A DNA stretch of 64,000 nucleotides from DASSJT01 sp963715025 (GTDB lineage: Bacteria > Actinomycetota > Actinomycetes > Actinomycetales > Dermatophilaceae): the NCBI GenBank assembly GCA_963715025.1, contig CAVQQQ010000003.1, forward strand, positions 62,001 to 126,000. Direction: 5' to 3'. Shown here piece after piece: positions 50,725 to 58,729 of the stretch. How positions within the stretch are numbered: the first letter of the stretch is position 1; each line of letters starts with the position of its first letter. Under the pieces are notes generated by a model that had not been told where the DNA came from, did not search any database, and saw nothing but the letters and a program-made list of their open reading frames with translations. Both the position numbers and the translations under genes were made by a program.

Positions 50725-50812
50725 GACTTCGAGCATAGGGGGCACCCAGCAGACGGGTGGCCGCCCCTCGACCCTTCGCGGACGGTCGCTGTCACGTCGA
50801 CGCGGCGGGGTG

Positions 50813-51373
50813 TCAGTTCATCGAGGGGTCTTCGGGGAAGGTCGCCACGAAGGCGAGCTGGTCGCGCTGGCGCCTGAGCACTCGCACCCACATACCGGCC
50901 GGATCGTCGCTGAACGCATCGCGGCTTTCAGCGTCGACGACGTACCAGCTCCCCGTCGTCACCTCAACCTCGAGCTGACCCGGCGACCACCCGGCATACC
51001 CCGCGAAGATCCGCAGCCCGGCGATCTCGGGGATGACCAGCACCGGAGGCGTGTCCAGGTCGACCAGGGCGATGCCGCCGAAGAGCCGCTTCACGCCCAT
51101 GGGCTCCACGCCCTCCCCTGGGACGGTGACCAGCCCCAGGGCCGAGTCGAGGCCGACTGGACCGCCCTGGAACAGCCGCTGCGGCCGCGTCGCGTGCTCC
51201 TGCCAGCCCGGAAGGACCGCCTCGATGTCGGCGTCCATGGGCCGGTTCAGGATCACACCCTGAGCGCCGTCCTCGTCGTGGTGCAGGAGCAGCACGACGC
51301 TGCGGTGGAAGATCCCGTCGCTGATCTGCGGGGTCGCCACCAGGAGCTGTCCGGTCAGAGAGTCGACGTCCAC
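50813..51373 (-). CDS. YqgE/AlgH family protein
   Basis: 186 residues. Typical UPF0301 pattern: LTGQLLVATPQISDGIFHRS, VLLLHHDEDGAQGVILNRPM, FQGGPVGLDSALGLV, IFAGYAGWSPGQLEVE and GSWYVVDA. Function unproved; linked to alginate regulation in Pseudomonas. GTG 51373 is the family start; the frame opens to 51535 without homology. Bases 51374-51588 hold nothing recognised. Confidence 0.93.
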   Translation of the reverse strand: MDVDSLTGQLLVATPQISDGIFHRSVVLLLHHDEDGAQGVILNRPMDADIEAVLPGWQEHATRPQRLFQGGPVGLDSALGLVTVPGEGVEPMGVKRLFGGIALVDLDTPPVLVIPEIAGLRIFAGYAGWSPGQLEVEVTTGSWYVVDAESRDAFSDDPAGMWVRVLRRQRDQLAFVATFPEDPSMN

Positions 51374-51588
51374 AGATCCATTGTGCCCGTGGCGGGCTGG
51401 ACCCTCCGGTCGACATGGAGACTCGTCCGCCGAGGGACGATGCAAGCGCCCACCAGCCCCGGCCGGCTCCGCCGGGGCAATGGAACGGCGAATGGAGCGA
51501 CGACCGCGGTCGAGGACTGCCACGGCGCTGCGCACCAGCGGCGTTGACAGGCCCGTGCCCCGCGGTCGTCAGTCGGCGCGAGGGACGG

Positions 51589-53556
51589 TCAGTCGCGCCG
51601 CGGCCGGCTGAAGCCCGACCGGGAGTGCCGGCCCTGGCGGTCACCGGACCCGCGACCCGCCGAGGGACCGCCGCGACGCGGGCCCCCCGGACGCCTGCCT
51701 GCCCGCTGGCGCTGCGGACCCTCGACGATCCGGCGGAACTCGTCGTCCGAGATCGGGACCCCGGTGGGTTCGGTGGCACCGGTTGCAGCCAGCACCGCGT
51801 CGCCGGGGACAGCCTTCGCCAGCGGCACGCCCACACCCGCCTCGCGGAGCTGGCGCTCCATGGTGCGGCGCTGGTGCGGTAGGGCCAGAGTGACCACGGT
51901 CCCTTCCTCGCCCGCGCGAGCGGTGCGGCCCGAGCGGTGGAGGTAGTCCTTGTGGTCACCGGGCGGGTCGACCTGCAGCACGACCGACACGTCGTCGACG
52001 TGGATGCCGCGGGCGGCGACGTCGGTGGCGACCAGCACGGGCAGCGTGCCATCGCGGAAGGCGCCGAGGACCCGGTTGCGGGCGCTCTGGGTCAGGCCAC
52101 CGTGCAGCGCGGCAGCGAGGATGCCCTGCTCCCGCAGCTGCAGGGCCACCCGGTCGGCACCGAGCTTGGTCCGGACGAACACCAGCGTGCGGCCCTTGCG
52201 GTTGGCCACATGGGCCGTGATCACCTTCTTGTGCGTCGGCTCGATGAGCAGGACGTGGTGCGCCATCGTGGAGACGCTGGCCTTGGCCTCGTCGGTCGAG
52301 TGGGTGACCGGGTCGATGAGGTAGCGCTCGACGAGTGTGTCGATGCCGTTGTCGAGGGTGGCCGAGAACAGCAGCCGCTGCCCACCCGCGGGAACCTCGT
52401 CGAGGATCGCCGTGACCTCGGGCAGGAAGCCCATGTCGGCCATGTGGTCGGCCTCGTCGAGCACGGCGACCTCGACGTCACCCAGCTCGACGGCGCCGCG
52501 GTCGAGCAGGTCGCGCAGGCGGCCCGGCGTCGCGATCAGGAGGTCCACGCCGCGTTCGAGTGCCGAGATCTGCGTCGCATACGACAGCCCGCCGGCCACG
52601 AGCTTGTGGCGCAGCCCGAGGACGTGCACGAGCGGCTCGAGCGCGTCGGAGACCTGCATCGCCAGCTCGCGGGTCGGGACGAGGACCATGGCCCGCGGGC
52701 GCCTGGCCGCGGACTGGCCGCCGGCCAGCCGCATCAGCGTCGGCAGGCCGAAGGCAAGGGTCTTGCCGGAGCCGGTCTGGCCGCGCCCGAGCACGTCTCG
52801 CCCGGCGAGGGCATCGGGGATGGTCGCGGCCTGGATCGGAAACGGGCTGGTGATGCCGTCTCGGGCGAGGCGCTCGACGATCCGCTCTGACAGCCCGAGA
52901 GCCGCGAAGCCGTTGTCCTCGGCGACCTCCACCGGCCCGGTTGAGGACACGCGGGTGGCCTTGGTCCAGGTGTCCGCGAGACTGCGCTCCGCCTCTGCCT
53001 CGGCATGACGCTGGGCGCGCTCCGCGTCGAAGTCGGGCCGGTCGAACCGGCGGCGATCACCGAAGCGACCGCGCTCGAAGTCACGGCGCTGCGGACGCTC
53101 GTCGCGCTCGAACCGCCGCGGACGCTCGGCCCGGTCGAAGTCACGGCGCGCCGGACGCTCGTCCCGCTCGAACCGCCGCGGACGCTCGGCCCGGTCGAAC
53201 TCGCGGCGCTGCGGACGCTCGTCCCGCTCGAACCGGCGGGGACGTTCCGCCCGGTCGAACTCACGACGCGCCGGACGCTCGTCCCGCTCGAACCGCCGCG
53301 GACGCTCGGCCCGGTCGAACTCACGACGCGCCGGACGCTCGTCCCGCTCGAACCGGCGGGGTGGCTGTCCGTCTCGAGCCGGCCGGCCGGCATACTCCCG
53401 CTTCTTGTCCGTGGCAGGGGCGGGCGGCTGCCCGCGGTGGTGGGGCTTCTTGCCGCCCTTGGGAGCCGTGGCGCGCTTGGCCTCGGCCTTCTGGGAGGTG
53501 GACCAGCGCGCCTTTTTGGGCGTGCTGGATCGGGTCGTCTTGGGCACGGGATTCAA
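51589..53556 (-). CDS. DEAD-box RNA helicase with tandem-repeat N-terminal tail
   Basis: 655 residues. The DEAD core is complete: ITSPFPIQAATIPDALAGRD, GRGQTGSGKTLAFGLP, VLVPTRELAMQV, VAVLDEADHMADMG, LLFSATLD, RTLVFVRTKLGAD and HRSGRTARAGEEG. It unwinds RNA, probably in ribosome assembly or decay. The N-terminal ~190 residues are Arg/Glu/Asp-rich with five near-identical 20-residue repeats (67-166), the C-terminal ~45 are RG/RPGG-rich. Such tails bind RNA and favour condensates. Confidence 0.92.
   Translation of the reverse strand: MNPVPKTTRSSTPKKARWSTSQKAEAKRATAPKGGKKPHHRGQPPAPATDKKREYAGRPARDGQPPRRFERDERPARREFDRAERPRRFERDERPARREFDRAERPRRFERDERPQRREFDRAERPRRFERDERPARRDFDRAERPRRFERDERPQRRDFERGRFGDRRRFDRPDFDAERAQRHAEAEAERSLADTWTKATRVSSTGPVEVAEDNGFAALGLSERIVERLARDGITSPFPIQAATIPDALAGRDVLGRGQTGSGKTLAFGLPTLMRLAGGQSAARRPRAMVLVPTRELAMQVSDALEPLVHVLGLRHKLVAGGLSYATQISALERGVDLLIATPGRLRDLLDRGAVELGDVEVAVLDEADHMADMGFLPEVTAILDEVPAGGQRLLFSATLDNGIDTLVERYLIDPVTHSTDEAKASVSTMAHHVLLIEPTHKKVITAHVANRKGRTLVFVRTKLGADRVALQLREQGILAAALHGGLTQSARNRVLGAFRDGTLPVLVATDVAARGIHVDDVSVVLQVDPPGDHKDYLHRSGRTARAGEEGTVVTLALPHQRRTMERQLREAGVGVPLAKAVPGDAVLAATGATEPTGVPISDDEFRRIVEGPQRQRAGRRPGGPRRGGPSAGRGSGDRQGRHSRSGFSRPRRD
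53059..53358 (-). repeat. five tandem 60-bp coding repeats in the RNA helicase
   Basis: The repeated unit encodes RRFERDERP-x-RR-x-FDRAERP, five copies in register, differing by A/Q and E/D changes and ending in a degenerate copy (FERGRFGDRRRF). DNA identity between copies is high, so the number probably varies between strains by slippage or recombination. Confidence 0.85.
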
Positions 53557-53761
53557 CTCACTTCAGGTACTCGAGCAGACACGTCTCGAGCCACCCTGGC
53601 GAGGGCAACCATGGAAGACGAGCCTCAGACCGCCATGCGGGCCGGTCCGGTGGACCAGAGCAGCAAGATCGCTCTCCGGTGCGCTCACGCGGATAGGGGA
53701 CGGGTGGAGGCCTCAGTGCCTCGGGTGGCGCTGCCGGCGCCGCCGCGCGAGTGCACACAGT

Positions 53762-54133
53762 CTACCAGCGGCGCAACCTCGCCCAGACCACACCCGCCGC
53801 GGCCCCCAGCGCCACCCCGACGAGGTCGGCGAGCGCGTCGAGCGGGTCACCGGTGCGGTGCGGCAGGATCGTGTGCTGGAGGAGTTCGCTCACCGGCGCG
53901 TGCAGGGCCAGCAGGCCCAGGAGGTATGCCGGCCGGAGGCCGGCAAGAAGCCCGGCGGCTGCCGGGGCGGCAAAGAGCAGGACGTGGACGGCCTTGTCAG
54001 CCACCGAGAACGGTTGCTCGACCGCGACCCTGGGCCAGTAGAGCGCTAGGAACTGCACGGCCAGCACGACGGCGAAGAGGGCGGTGGCCAGGGACAGCCG
54101 TGGTCGCGACGGCGGCTTGGCAGTCGTGGTCAC
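53762..54133 (-). CDS. VanZ-like family membrane protein
   Basis: 123 residues with four hydrophobic spans and the VanZ pattern DKAVHVLLFAAPAAAGLLAG, ...APVSELLQHTILPHRTGDPLDALADLVGVALGAA. Function unknown; the original VanZ gives low-level teicoplanin resistance. GTG 54133 overlaps the malic enzyme stop by GTGA, so translation is coupled. Bases 53557-53761 downstream of it, before the helicase, show nothing. Confidence 0.85.
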   Translation of the reverse strand: MTTTAKPPSRPRLSLATALFAVVLAVQFLALYWPRVAVEQPFSVADKAVHVLLFAAPAAAGLLAGLRPAYLLGLLALHAPVSELLQHTILPHRTGDPLDALADLVGVALGAAAGVVWARLRRW

Positions 54134-55611
54134 GACGCGGAGGCACCCGGCGAAGGGGACGCACCCGGCGAAGGGGGCGCACCCGCCGACGCGAGCGCAT
54201 CCGGCGCCGCAGCCGACTTCCGGGCCGCGGCCTCCACCGCCTGGGCCACGACCTTGGCGACGTCCGGGTGGAAGACGCTCGGGACGATGTAGGCGGGGTT
54301 GAGCTCTTCGGGCAGCACGGTGCCTGCGAGGGCCTGTGCCGCGGCCAGCATGACCTCCTCGGTGACCGTGGTCGAGTGCGCGTCGAGGAGCCCGCGGAAG
54401 ACGCCAGGGAACACCAGGACGTTGTTGATCTGGTTGGCGAAGTCGGAGCGGCCGGTGGCTACGACTGCGGCATGCCGGGCTGCCTCCGCCGGGTCGACCT
54501 CCGGATCGGGATTGGCCAGCGCGAAGACGATCGCGTCGTCGGCCATCGTCGCGATGTCGCCGCCGGAGAGGACGTTGGGAGCCGAGACGCCCACGAAGAC
54601 GTCCGCACCCGCGACGGCTTCCTTGAGCGTGCCCCGCAGTCCGCGGGCGTTGGTGTGCTCGGCCGACCATCGCAGGGCCGGATTGTCACCGCTGGCGATG
54701 TCCTCGCGCTCCAGGTGAAGCACGCCGTGGTAGTCGGCCACGACGACGTCCTTCGCCCCCGCGTGCAGCATCAGCTTGAGGATGGCGGTACCGGCTGCAC
54801 CCGCACCGCTCATGACCACCCGGACATCCTCGAGGCGCTTGCCCACCACCCGCAGCGCGTTGGTCAGCGCGGCCAGGACGACGATCGCCGTGCCGTGCTG
54901 GTCGTCGTGGAAGACCGGGATGTCGAGCTCGTTGCGCAGTCTGGCCTCGATCTCGAAGCAGCGCGGGGCGGAGATGTCCTCGAGGTTGATCCCGGCGAAC
55001 ACCGGCGAGATCGCCTTGACGGTGCGGATGATCTCCTCGGTGTCCTGGGTGTCGAGGCAGATCGGGAAGGCGTCGATGTCGGCGAACCTCTTGAACAGTG
55101 CGGCCTTGCCCTCCATCACCGGAAGGGCGGCGAGCGGACCGAGGTTGCCGAGGCCGAGGACCGCAGAGCCGTCGGTCACGACCGCCACGGTGTTGCGCTT
55201 GATCGTCAGCCGCCGGGCGTCCTCGGGGTTGGCGGCGATGGCGGCGCAGATGCGCGCGACGCCGGGGGTGTAGATCAGCGAGAGGTCGTCACGGTTGCGG
55301 ATCGGCACCTTGGGCTCGATCTTGAGCTTGCCGCCCAAGTGCACGAGGAACGTGCGGTCGGAGACCTTCCCGATCTCGACGCCCTCGACCGCGCGCATCG
55401 CCTCGACCAGCTCGTCGGCATGGGCGGTGTCGCGGGCTGCGGCCGTGACGTCAACCCTCAGCCGGTCGGGCCCCGAGGCGGTCACGTCGAGTCCGGTCAC
55501 GAGCCCGCCGGCCGCCTCGATCACCCCCGTCAGCTCGCTGACGGCGGTCGCGCGGGCGGCGAGGATGAGCCTCACCGTGATCGAGTTGCTGACAGAGGGA
55601 ACGGCGGTCAT
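54130..55611 (-). CDS. NAD-dependent malic enzyme with N-terminal ACT domain
   Basis: 493 residues. Decarboxylates malate to pyruvate. An ACT-like domain occupies about 8-80 (ITVRLILAARATAVSELTGV). Malic core: Tyr in LIYTPGVARI, Lys in FAGINLEDISAPRCFEIE, metal Asp/Glu in PVFHDDQHGTAI, and loop MSGAGAAGTAIL. Ends in a repeat-coded tail, SPGASPSPGASAS, from an 18-bp direct repeat near 54145-54182. Together with pyruvate carboxylase it balances C3 and C4 pools. Confidence 0.93.
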   Translation of the reverse strand: MTAVPSVSNSITVRLILAARATAVSELTGVIEAAGGLVTGLDVTASGPDRLRVDVTAAARDTAHADELVEAMRAVEGVEIGKVSDRTFLVHLGGKLKIEPKVPIRNRDDLSLIYTPGVARICAAIAANPEDARRLTIKRNTVAVVTDGSAVLGLGNLGPLAALPVMEGKAALFKRFADIDAFPICLDTQDTEEIIRTVKAISPVFAGINLEDISAPRCFEIEARLRNELDIPVFHDDQHGTAIVVLAALTNALRVVGKRLEDVRVVMSGAGAAGTAILKLMLHAGAKDVVVADYHGVLHLEREDIASGDNPALRWSAEHTNARGLRGTLKEAVAGADVFVGVSAPNVLSGGDIATMADDAIVFALANPDPEVDPAEAARHAAVVATGRSDFANQINNVLVFPGVFRGLLDAHSTTVTEEVMLAAAQALAGTVLPEELNPAYIVPSVFHPDVAKVVAQAVEAAARKSAAAPDALASAGAPPSPGASPSPGASAS

Positions 55612-55628
55612 GGCTGTGATTGAACCAA

Positions 55629-56111
55629 CTACTGCCCAGTACGCCGAAGTCGCTCCAGGGTGCGGCGTCGCGCCATGGCGAAAAGGTCGCGGTCGTGGAG
55701 GACCTGCCCGTTGACCGCCAGCCAGACGCAGGCCGCGGCCAGGGGCAGCTCGACCAGGAGCGCCATCGCCAGCGCGACCCAGCGGTCATCCGCGTCCGCG
55801 GCCATGACCACGTCGAACCAGGCGTCGACGCAGAGCAGCGTGGCGGTCGCCGACGCTGCGACGGGAAGCCAGCGCCCGATGCGCACGGCCGACCAGGCCG
55901 TGAACGCGAGGGCCGCCACCAGCACCAGGTCGAACCCTGCCCAGGCCATGGCGTAGTGGGCAGCGGTCTCCCGGTCCGGCAGGGTCCACATGAGGTATGC
56001 CGTCCACGGCACCAGCAGTGCCGAACAGGCCGCGAAGACCCAGCCGACCCACCGGGTGAGGCGCTTGACCTGACCGGTTTCGCCGGTTTGCGAGGCGAGC
56101 GGCTCAGGCAC
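55629..56111 (-). CDS. four-span membrane protein of unknown function
   Basis: 160 residues with four hydrophobic helices (WVGWVFAACSALLVPWTAYL, AHYAMAWAGFDLVLVAALAF, LPVAASATATLLCVDAWFDVV, LAMALLVELPLAAACVWLAV). No family name is certain. GTG 56111 overlaps the methyltransferase stop by 8 bases, so the two are coupled. It contains a motif copy at 55995 coded as GCA-TAC. Confidence 0.75.
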   Translation of the reverse strand: MPEPLASQTGETGQVKRLTRWVGWVFAACSALLVPWTAYLMWTLPDRETAAHYAMAWAGFDLVLVAALAFTAWSAVRIGRWLPVAASATATLLCVDAWFDVVMAADADDRWVALAMALLVELPLAAACVWLAVNGQVLHDRDLFAMARRRTLERLRRTGQ

Positions 56112-56808
56112 GGCCCGCAGGAAGCTCGGACCAGGCCTCCGTCGGCACGGTGCGCGCCCCCGCCGACTCGTCGGGCAGGTCGGCGACCAGCACGTATCGC
56201 TCGTGGTCGATCGGCTTGCCCCAGTAGACCGGGTCGTCCAGGGGCACCACCCGGACCGACGTGGCCATCGGGGCGACGGCCTTGCGCAGTCGGGTGGAGG
56301 TGACGCCCGAACGCCACGGAAGCTGCGGCTTGTCGCCGGCATCGGCGTCGTCGCTGCCCCAGAAGCCCTCGATGAGCACCATGCGGCCGCCTGGCCGCAG
56401 CGCCCTGGCCCACCGCCGCAGCGAGGCCTCGGGGTCGGGCAGGGTCCACAGGACATGGCGCGCCAAGACCGCATCAAGCGCCTGCGGCGGCACCGGCGGG
56501 TCGCTCACGTCCGCCTTGAGCACATGGACCGCGGCACCGAACTGCGTTGTCTTGGCTCGCGCCCGCTCGACCATCTGCGCCGACAGGTCGAAGGCCTGCA
56601 CCTCGTGGCCCAGCTCGGCGGCCACGACGCTCAGGGACCCGGTGCCGCAGCCGAAGTCCCCCACGACGCCGGGGGAAGAGGGCAGCCACATGCGCAGCAG
56701 GTCCTTCCAGGCCCTCCGCGTGTCGGCGTCGAGCAGCCCGTGGTCGGCTTCCTGGTCGTAGTCCTCGGCCCGCGCGTCCCACGTGGCCTCGATCTCGGAA
56801 CGCTCCAT
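56104..56808 (-). CDS. class I SAM-dependent methyltransferase
   Basis: 234 residues. Motif I VVGDFGCGTGSLSVVAAELG, acidic end of strand 2 VQAFDLSAQMVERA, then VLKADVSDPP and VLARHVLWTLPDP. The UbiE/COQ5-like variety; substrate unknown. Begins MERSEIEATWDARAEDYD. Coupled to the downstream four-span membrane protein, which may suggest a lipid or membrane-associated substrate. Confidence 0.88.
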   Translation of the reverse strand: MERSEIEATWDARAEDYDQEADHGLLDADTRRAWKDLLRMWLPSSPGVVGDFGCGTGSLSVVAAELGHEVQAFDLSAQMVERARAKTTQFGAAVHVLKADVSDPPVPPQALDAVLARHVLWTLPDPEASLRRWARALRPGGRMVLIEGFWGSDDADAGDKPQLPWRSGVTSTRLRKAVAPMATSVRVVPLDDPVYWGKPIDHERYVLVADLPDESAGARTVPTEAWSELPAGRA

Positions 56809-56925
56809 CAGGCCACACTCTCACGGCCTGACAGCCCCGACTTTGTCTGCCCACGGATCGCGGCCGGATTCCCCGAAGCCGTCCAGGCGCTCCTGCCGCA
56901 GACGAAGTCGGCCTAGGCTCTGGTC

Positions 56926-57558
56926 ATGAGCGCGCGCGCAGAAGCCAGCCCGCACGTCGAAGTTGTCGGGGCGGGCTCGGCCAGCAGCGCACCCGACACG
57001 GTCGCGATCCTGGCGCGGGTGCAGTGCGAGGCGCCCGAGGTGGCGGCCGCCCTCGGCGACGCCAGCAGACGCACCGCAGGGATGGCTCAGGCCGCTCGCG
57101 ACCACGGCGTGGCAGACTCCGACCTGCAGACGGCGGGTGCCGGGGTCCAGCCACAGCGCGACCGCGACGGTCAGCGCGTCACCGGCTACACGGCATACCA
57201 GTCGGTGAAGATCCGCGTGCGCGACCAGAGCCGCGTCGGCGACCTGATCTCGGCCCTCGCCGGCATCGCCGGCAATGCCCTCGCGATCGACAACATCTCG
57301 CTCGAGCTCAGCGACCCGGCTCCCCTGCTGCGCAGGGCTCGGGAGGCGGCGTTCGCCGACGCTCGGGAGAAGGCCGAGCAGTATGCCGCGCTGGCCGGAC
57401 GCACGCTCGGGGACGTGGTGTGGGTCAGCGACCTGCCGGCCCGGAGGCCCAGTCCAATGCCCCGGTACGAGATGATGGCGGCAACGTCAGACATGTCCAT
57501 GGAGATGGGCGAGCACACCGAGACCACTCAGGTCGCGGTCCGATGGGAATGGACCTAG
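56926..57558 (+). CDS. SIMPL domain protein
   Basis: 210 residues. SIMPL/DUF541 pattern: VEVVGAGSASSAPDTVAILA, DLQTAGAGVQPQRDRDGQ, VTGYTAYQSVKIRVRDQ, ISLELSDPAPLLRRAREAA and DAREKAEQYAALAGRTLG. Family members are envelope or cytoplasmic proteins of unclear role. No signal peptide. Thioredoxin starts 2 bases after the stop. Confidence 0.9.
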   Translation: MSARAEASPHVEVVGAGSASSAPDTVAILARVQCEAPEVAAALGDASRRTAGMAQAARDHGVADSDLQTAGAGVQPQRDRDGQRVTGYTAYQSVKIRVRDQSRVGDLISALAGIAGNALAIDNISLELSDPAPLLRRAREAAFADAREKAEQYAALAGRTLGDVVWVSDLPARRPSPMPRYEMMAATSDMSMEMGEHTETTQVAVRWEWT

Positions 57559-57560
57559 GC

Positions 57561-57920
57561 ATGGCCAGCACGACGCTCACTGCAGAGAACTTCCAGTCGA
57601 CCGTGACGGGAAACGACATCGTCCTCGTCGACTTCTGGGCCGACTGGTGTGGGCCCTGCCAGCGCTTCGCGCCGGTCTACGAGGAGGCGTCGGCCAAACA
57701 CGACGACATCGTCTTCGGAAAGGTCGACACCGAGGCCGAAAAGGCCTTGGCGAAGGTCGCGAACATCACGTCGATTCCGACCCTCATGGCCTTCCGCGAG
57801 GGCATCCTCGTGTTCGCCCAGCCGGGCGCGCTGCCTCCTCCCGCTCTCGAGTCGGTCATCGAGGGCGTGCGCAGGCTCGACATGGACCAGGTTCGCTCGC
57901 AGCTGGCCCACCAGGACTGA
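57561..57920 (+). CDS. trxA: thioredoxin
   Basis: 119 residues. Active site WCGPC at 29-33 (VDFWADWCGPCQRFAP), with the cis-Pro in ITSIPTLMAF. A C-terminal extension of about 15 residues beyond the fold. A general disulfide reductant; Bcp and other peroxidases are possible partners. Cotranscribed with the SIMPL gene. Followed by a strong bidirectional hairpin. Confidence 0.93.
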   Translation: MASTTLTAENFQSTVTGNDIVLVDFWADWCGPCQRFAPVYEEASAKHDDIVFGKVDTEAEKALAKVANITSIPTLMAFREGILVFAQPGALPPPALESVIEGVRRLDMDQVRSQLAHQD

Positions 57921-58015
57921 CGGGTGGGCGTTCCCGGTCTGGCAGGCCCGGTCTGCCACCGCCGAGCTGACACCGCCGGGCTGCCGAGCGGGTCTGCCTC
58001 AGGCGGCGAGACTGG

Positions 58016-58054
58016 CCAAAGGGCCCACCATCCCCTGAGTGGCGGGCCCTTTGG
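58016..58054. terminator. bidirectional terminator between trxA and ssrA
   Basis: CCAAAGGGCCCAC-N10-GTGGCGGGCCCTTTGG, an 11-bp perfect outer stem extended inward with one bulged C. It lies 95 bp after trxA and 26 bp beyond the tmRNA 3' end, which are convergent. Stem ends carry AAA/TTT that could serve as partial U-runs in both directions. Confidence 0.8.
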
Positions 58055-58079
58055 ACGACTCGCGTGATGTGAGCGCAGT

Positions 58080-58446
58080 TGGTGGAGGTGGCGGGAATTG
58101 AACCCGCGTCCATTGACGGGAAACCAGGGCTTCTCCGGGTGCAGTGCGCTACGGAGTTTCTCGGCCCCAGGGCTCGCGCGCACACGTTCCCTGACAGGCC
58201 CAGTTGAGTGAGAGTCCCGCGCAGCCCCCCAACATGACTGCGCAGCGAGCTTCCTAGCTGACGCCAGGCACTGAGACGGAAGCTAGCTCAGGCTGACGGA
58301 CTTCGAGGCTCGCTCAGGCGGCGAGGGCGAAGTCGGTGCGCTTGGAGTTGGCACCTATGAGTTTGCAAGGAGCGTTAACGAGACAACCTTGCGTCCTCGA
58401 CCCGCTTCCCCTGATATGCCGACCAATGTCGAAACCGATCACCCCC
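58080..58446 (-). ncRNA. ssrA: transfer-messenger RNA
   Basis: 367 nt. The 3' tRNA-like half ends in GGTTCAATTCCCGCC-ACCTCC-A with CCA encoded; the 5' half starts GGGGGTGATCGGTTTCGACA, the universal tmRNA start, and GGGGGTG pairs with CACCTCC. The tag frame at 58352-58314 reads ANSKRTDFALAA then TGA. It rescues stalled ribosomes with SmpB (not in the window). The FALAA end matches the protease signal. Confidence 0.97.
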
Positions 58447-58456
58447 ATGATCCTGT

Positions 58457-58470
58457 GGAGACGAGTCTCC
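58457..58470. promoter_or_regulatory. GGAGAC-GA-GTCTCC palindrome upstream of ssrA
   Basis: A perfect 14-bp palindrome 11-24 bases upstream of the tmRNA 5' end, where the promoter core should lie. A CAGGAT sequence next to it may be the -10 element. It may be an operator. Confidence 0.35.
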
Positions 58471-58675
58471 GATCAGGGGGCGCACACATCCCGCTGTTCA
58501 GTTTGTTGCCGGTCTGACCGGCTGTCCTGCGAACAGTATCTCCTGCCGCCGACAATGACTCCAACCACATTTCGGCCGACGGCATTCCCGCGGCATCTCC
58601 GGACATCCGCGCGGGGAGGCTGTTCGCTGTCTGGGCTCCTCCACTGTCCGTATGCCGGTATGCACGTCTCAATCT

Positions 58676-58706
58676 GTGACACGTCACTAGGATCATCGTG
58701 ACGTCA
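58676..58706. promoter_or_regulatory. two TGAC/GTCA palindromes upstream of pyc
   Basis: GTGAC-AC-GTCAC at 58676-58687 and TGACGTCA at 58699-58706, centred 21 bp apart (two helical turns) and 24-54 bp before the pyc start. The arrangement suits a regulator binding side by side. A GTATGCCG octamer lies just upstream (58650) in the same gap. Confidence 0.45.
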
Positions 58707-58729
58707 TCCCCCACACCTGGGAGGTCCTC

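Noticed and set aside
53762..54133. Calling the VanZ-like gene a glycopeptide-resistance gene
   Set aside because: No vanHAX or regulatory genes are nearby; VanZ-like proteins are common without resistance.
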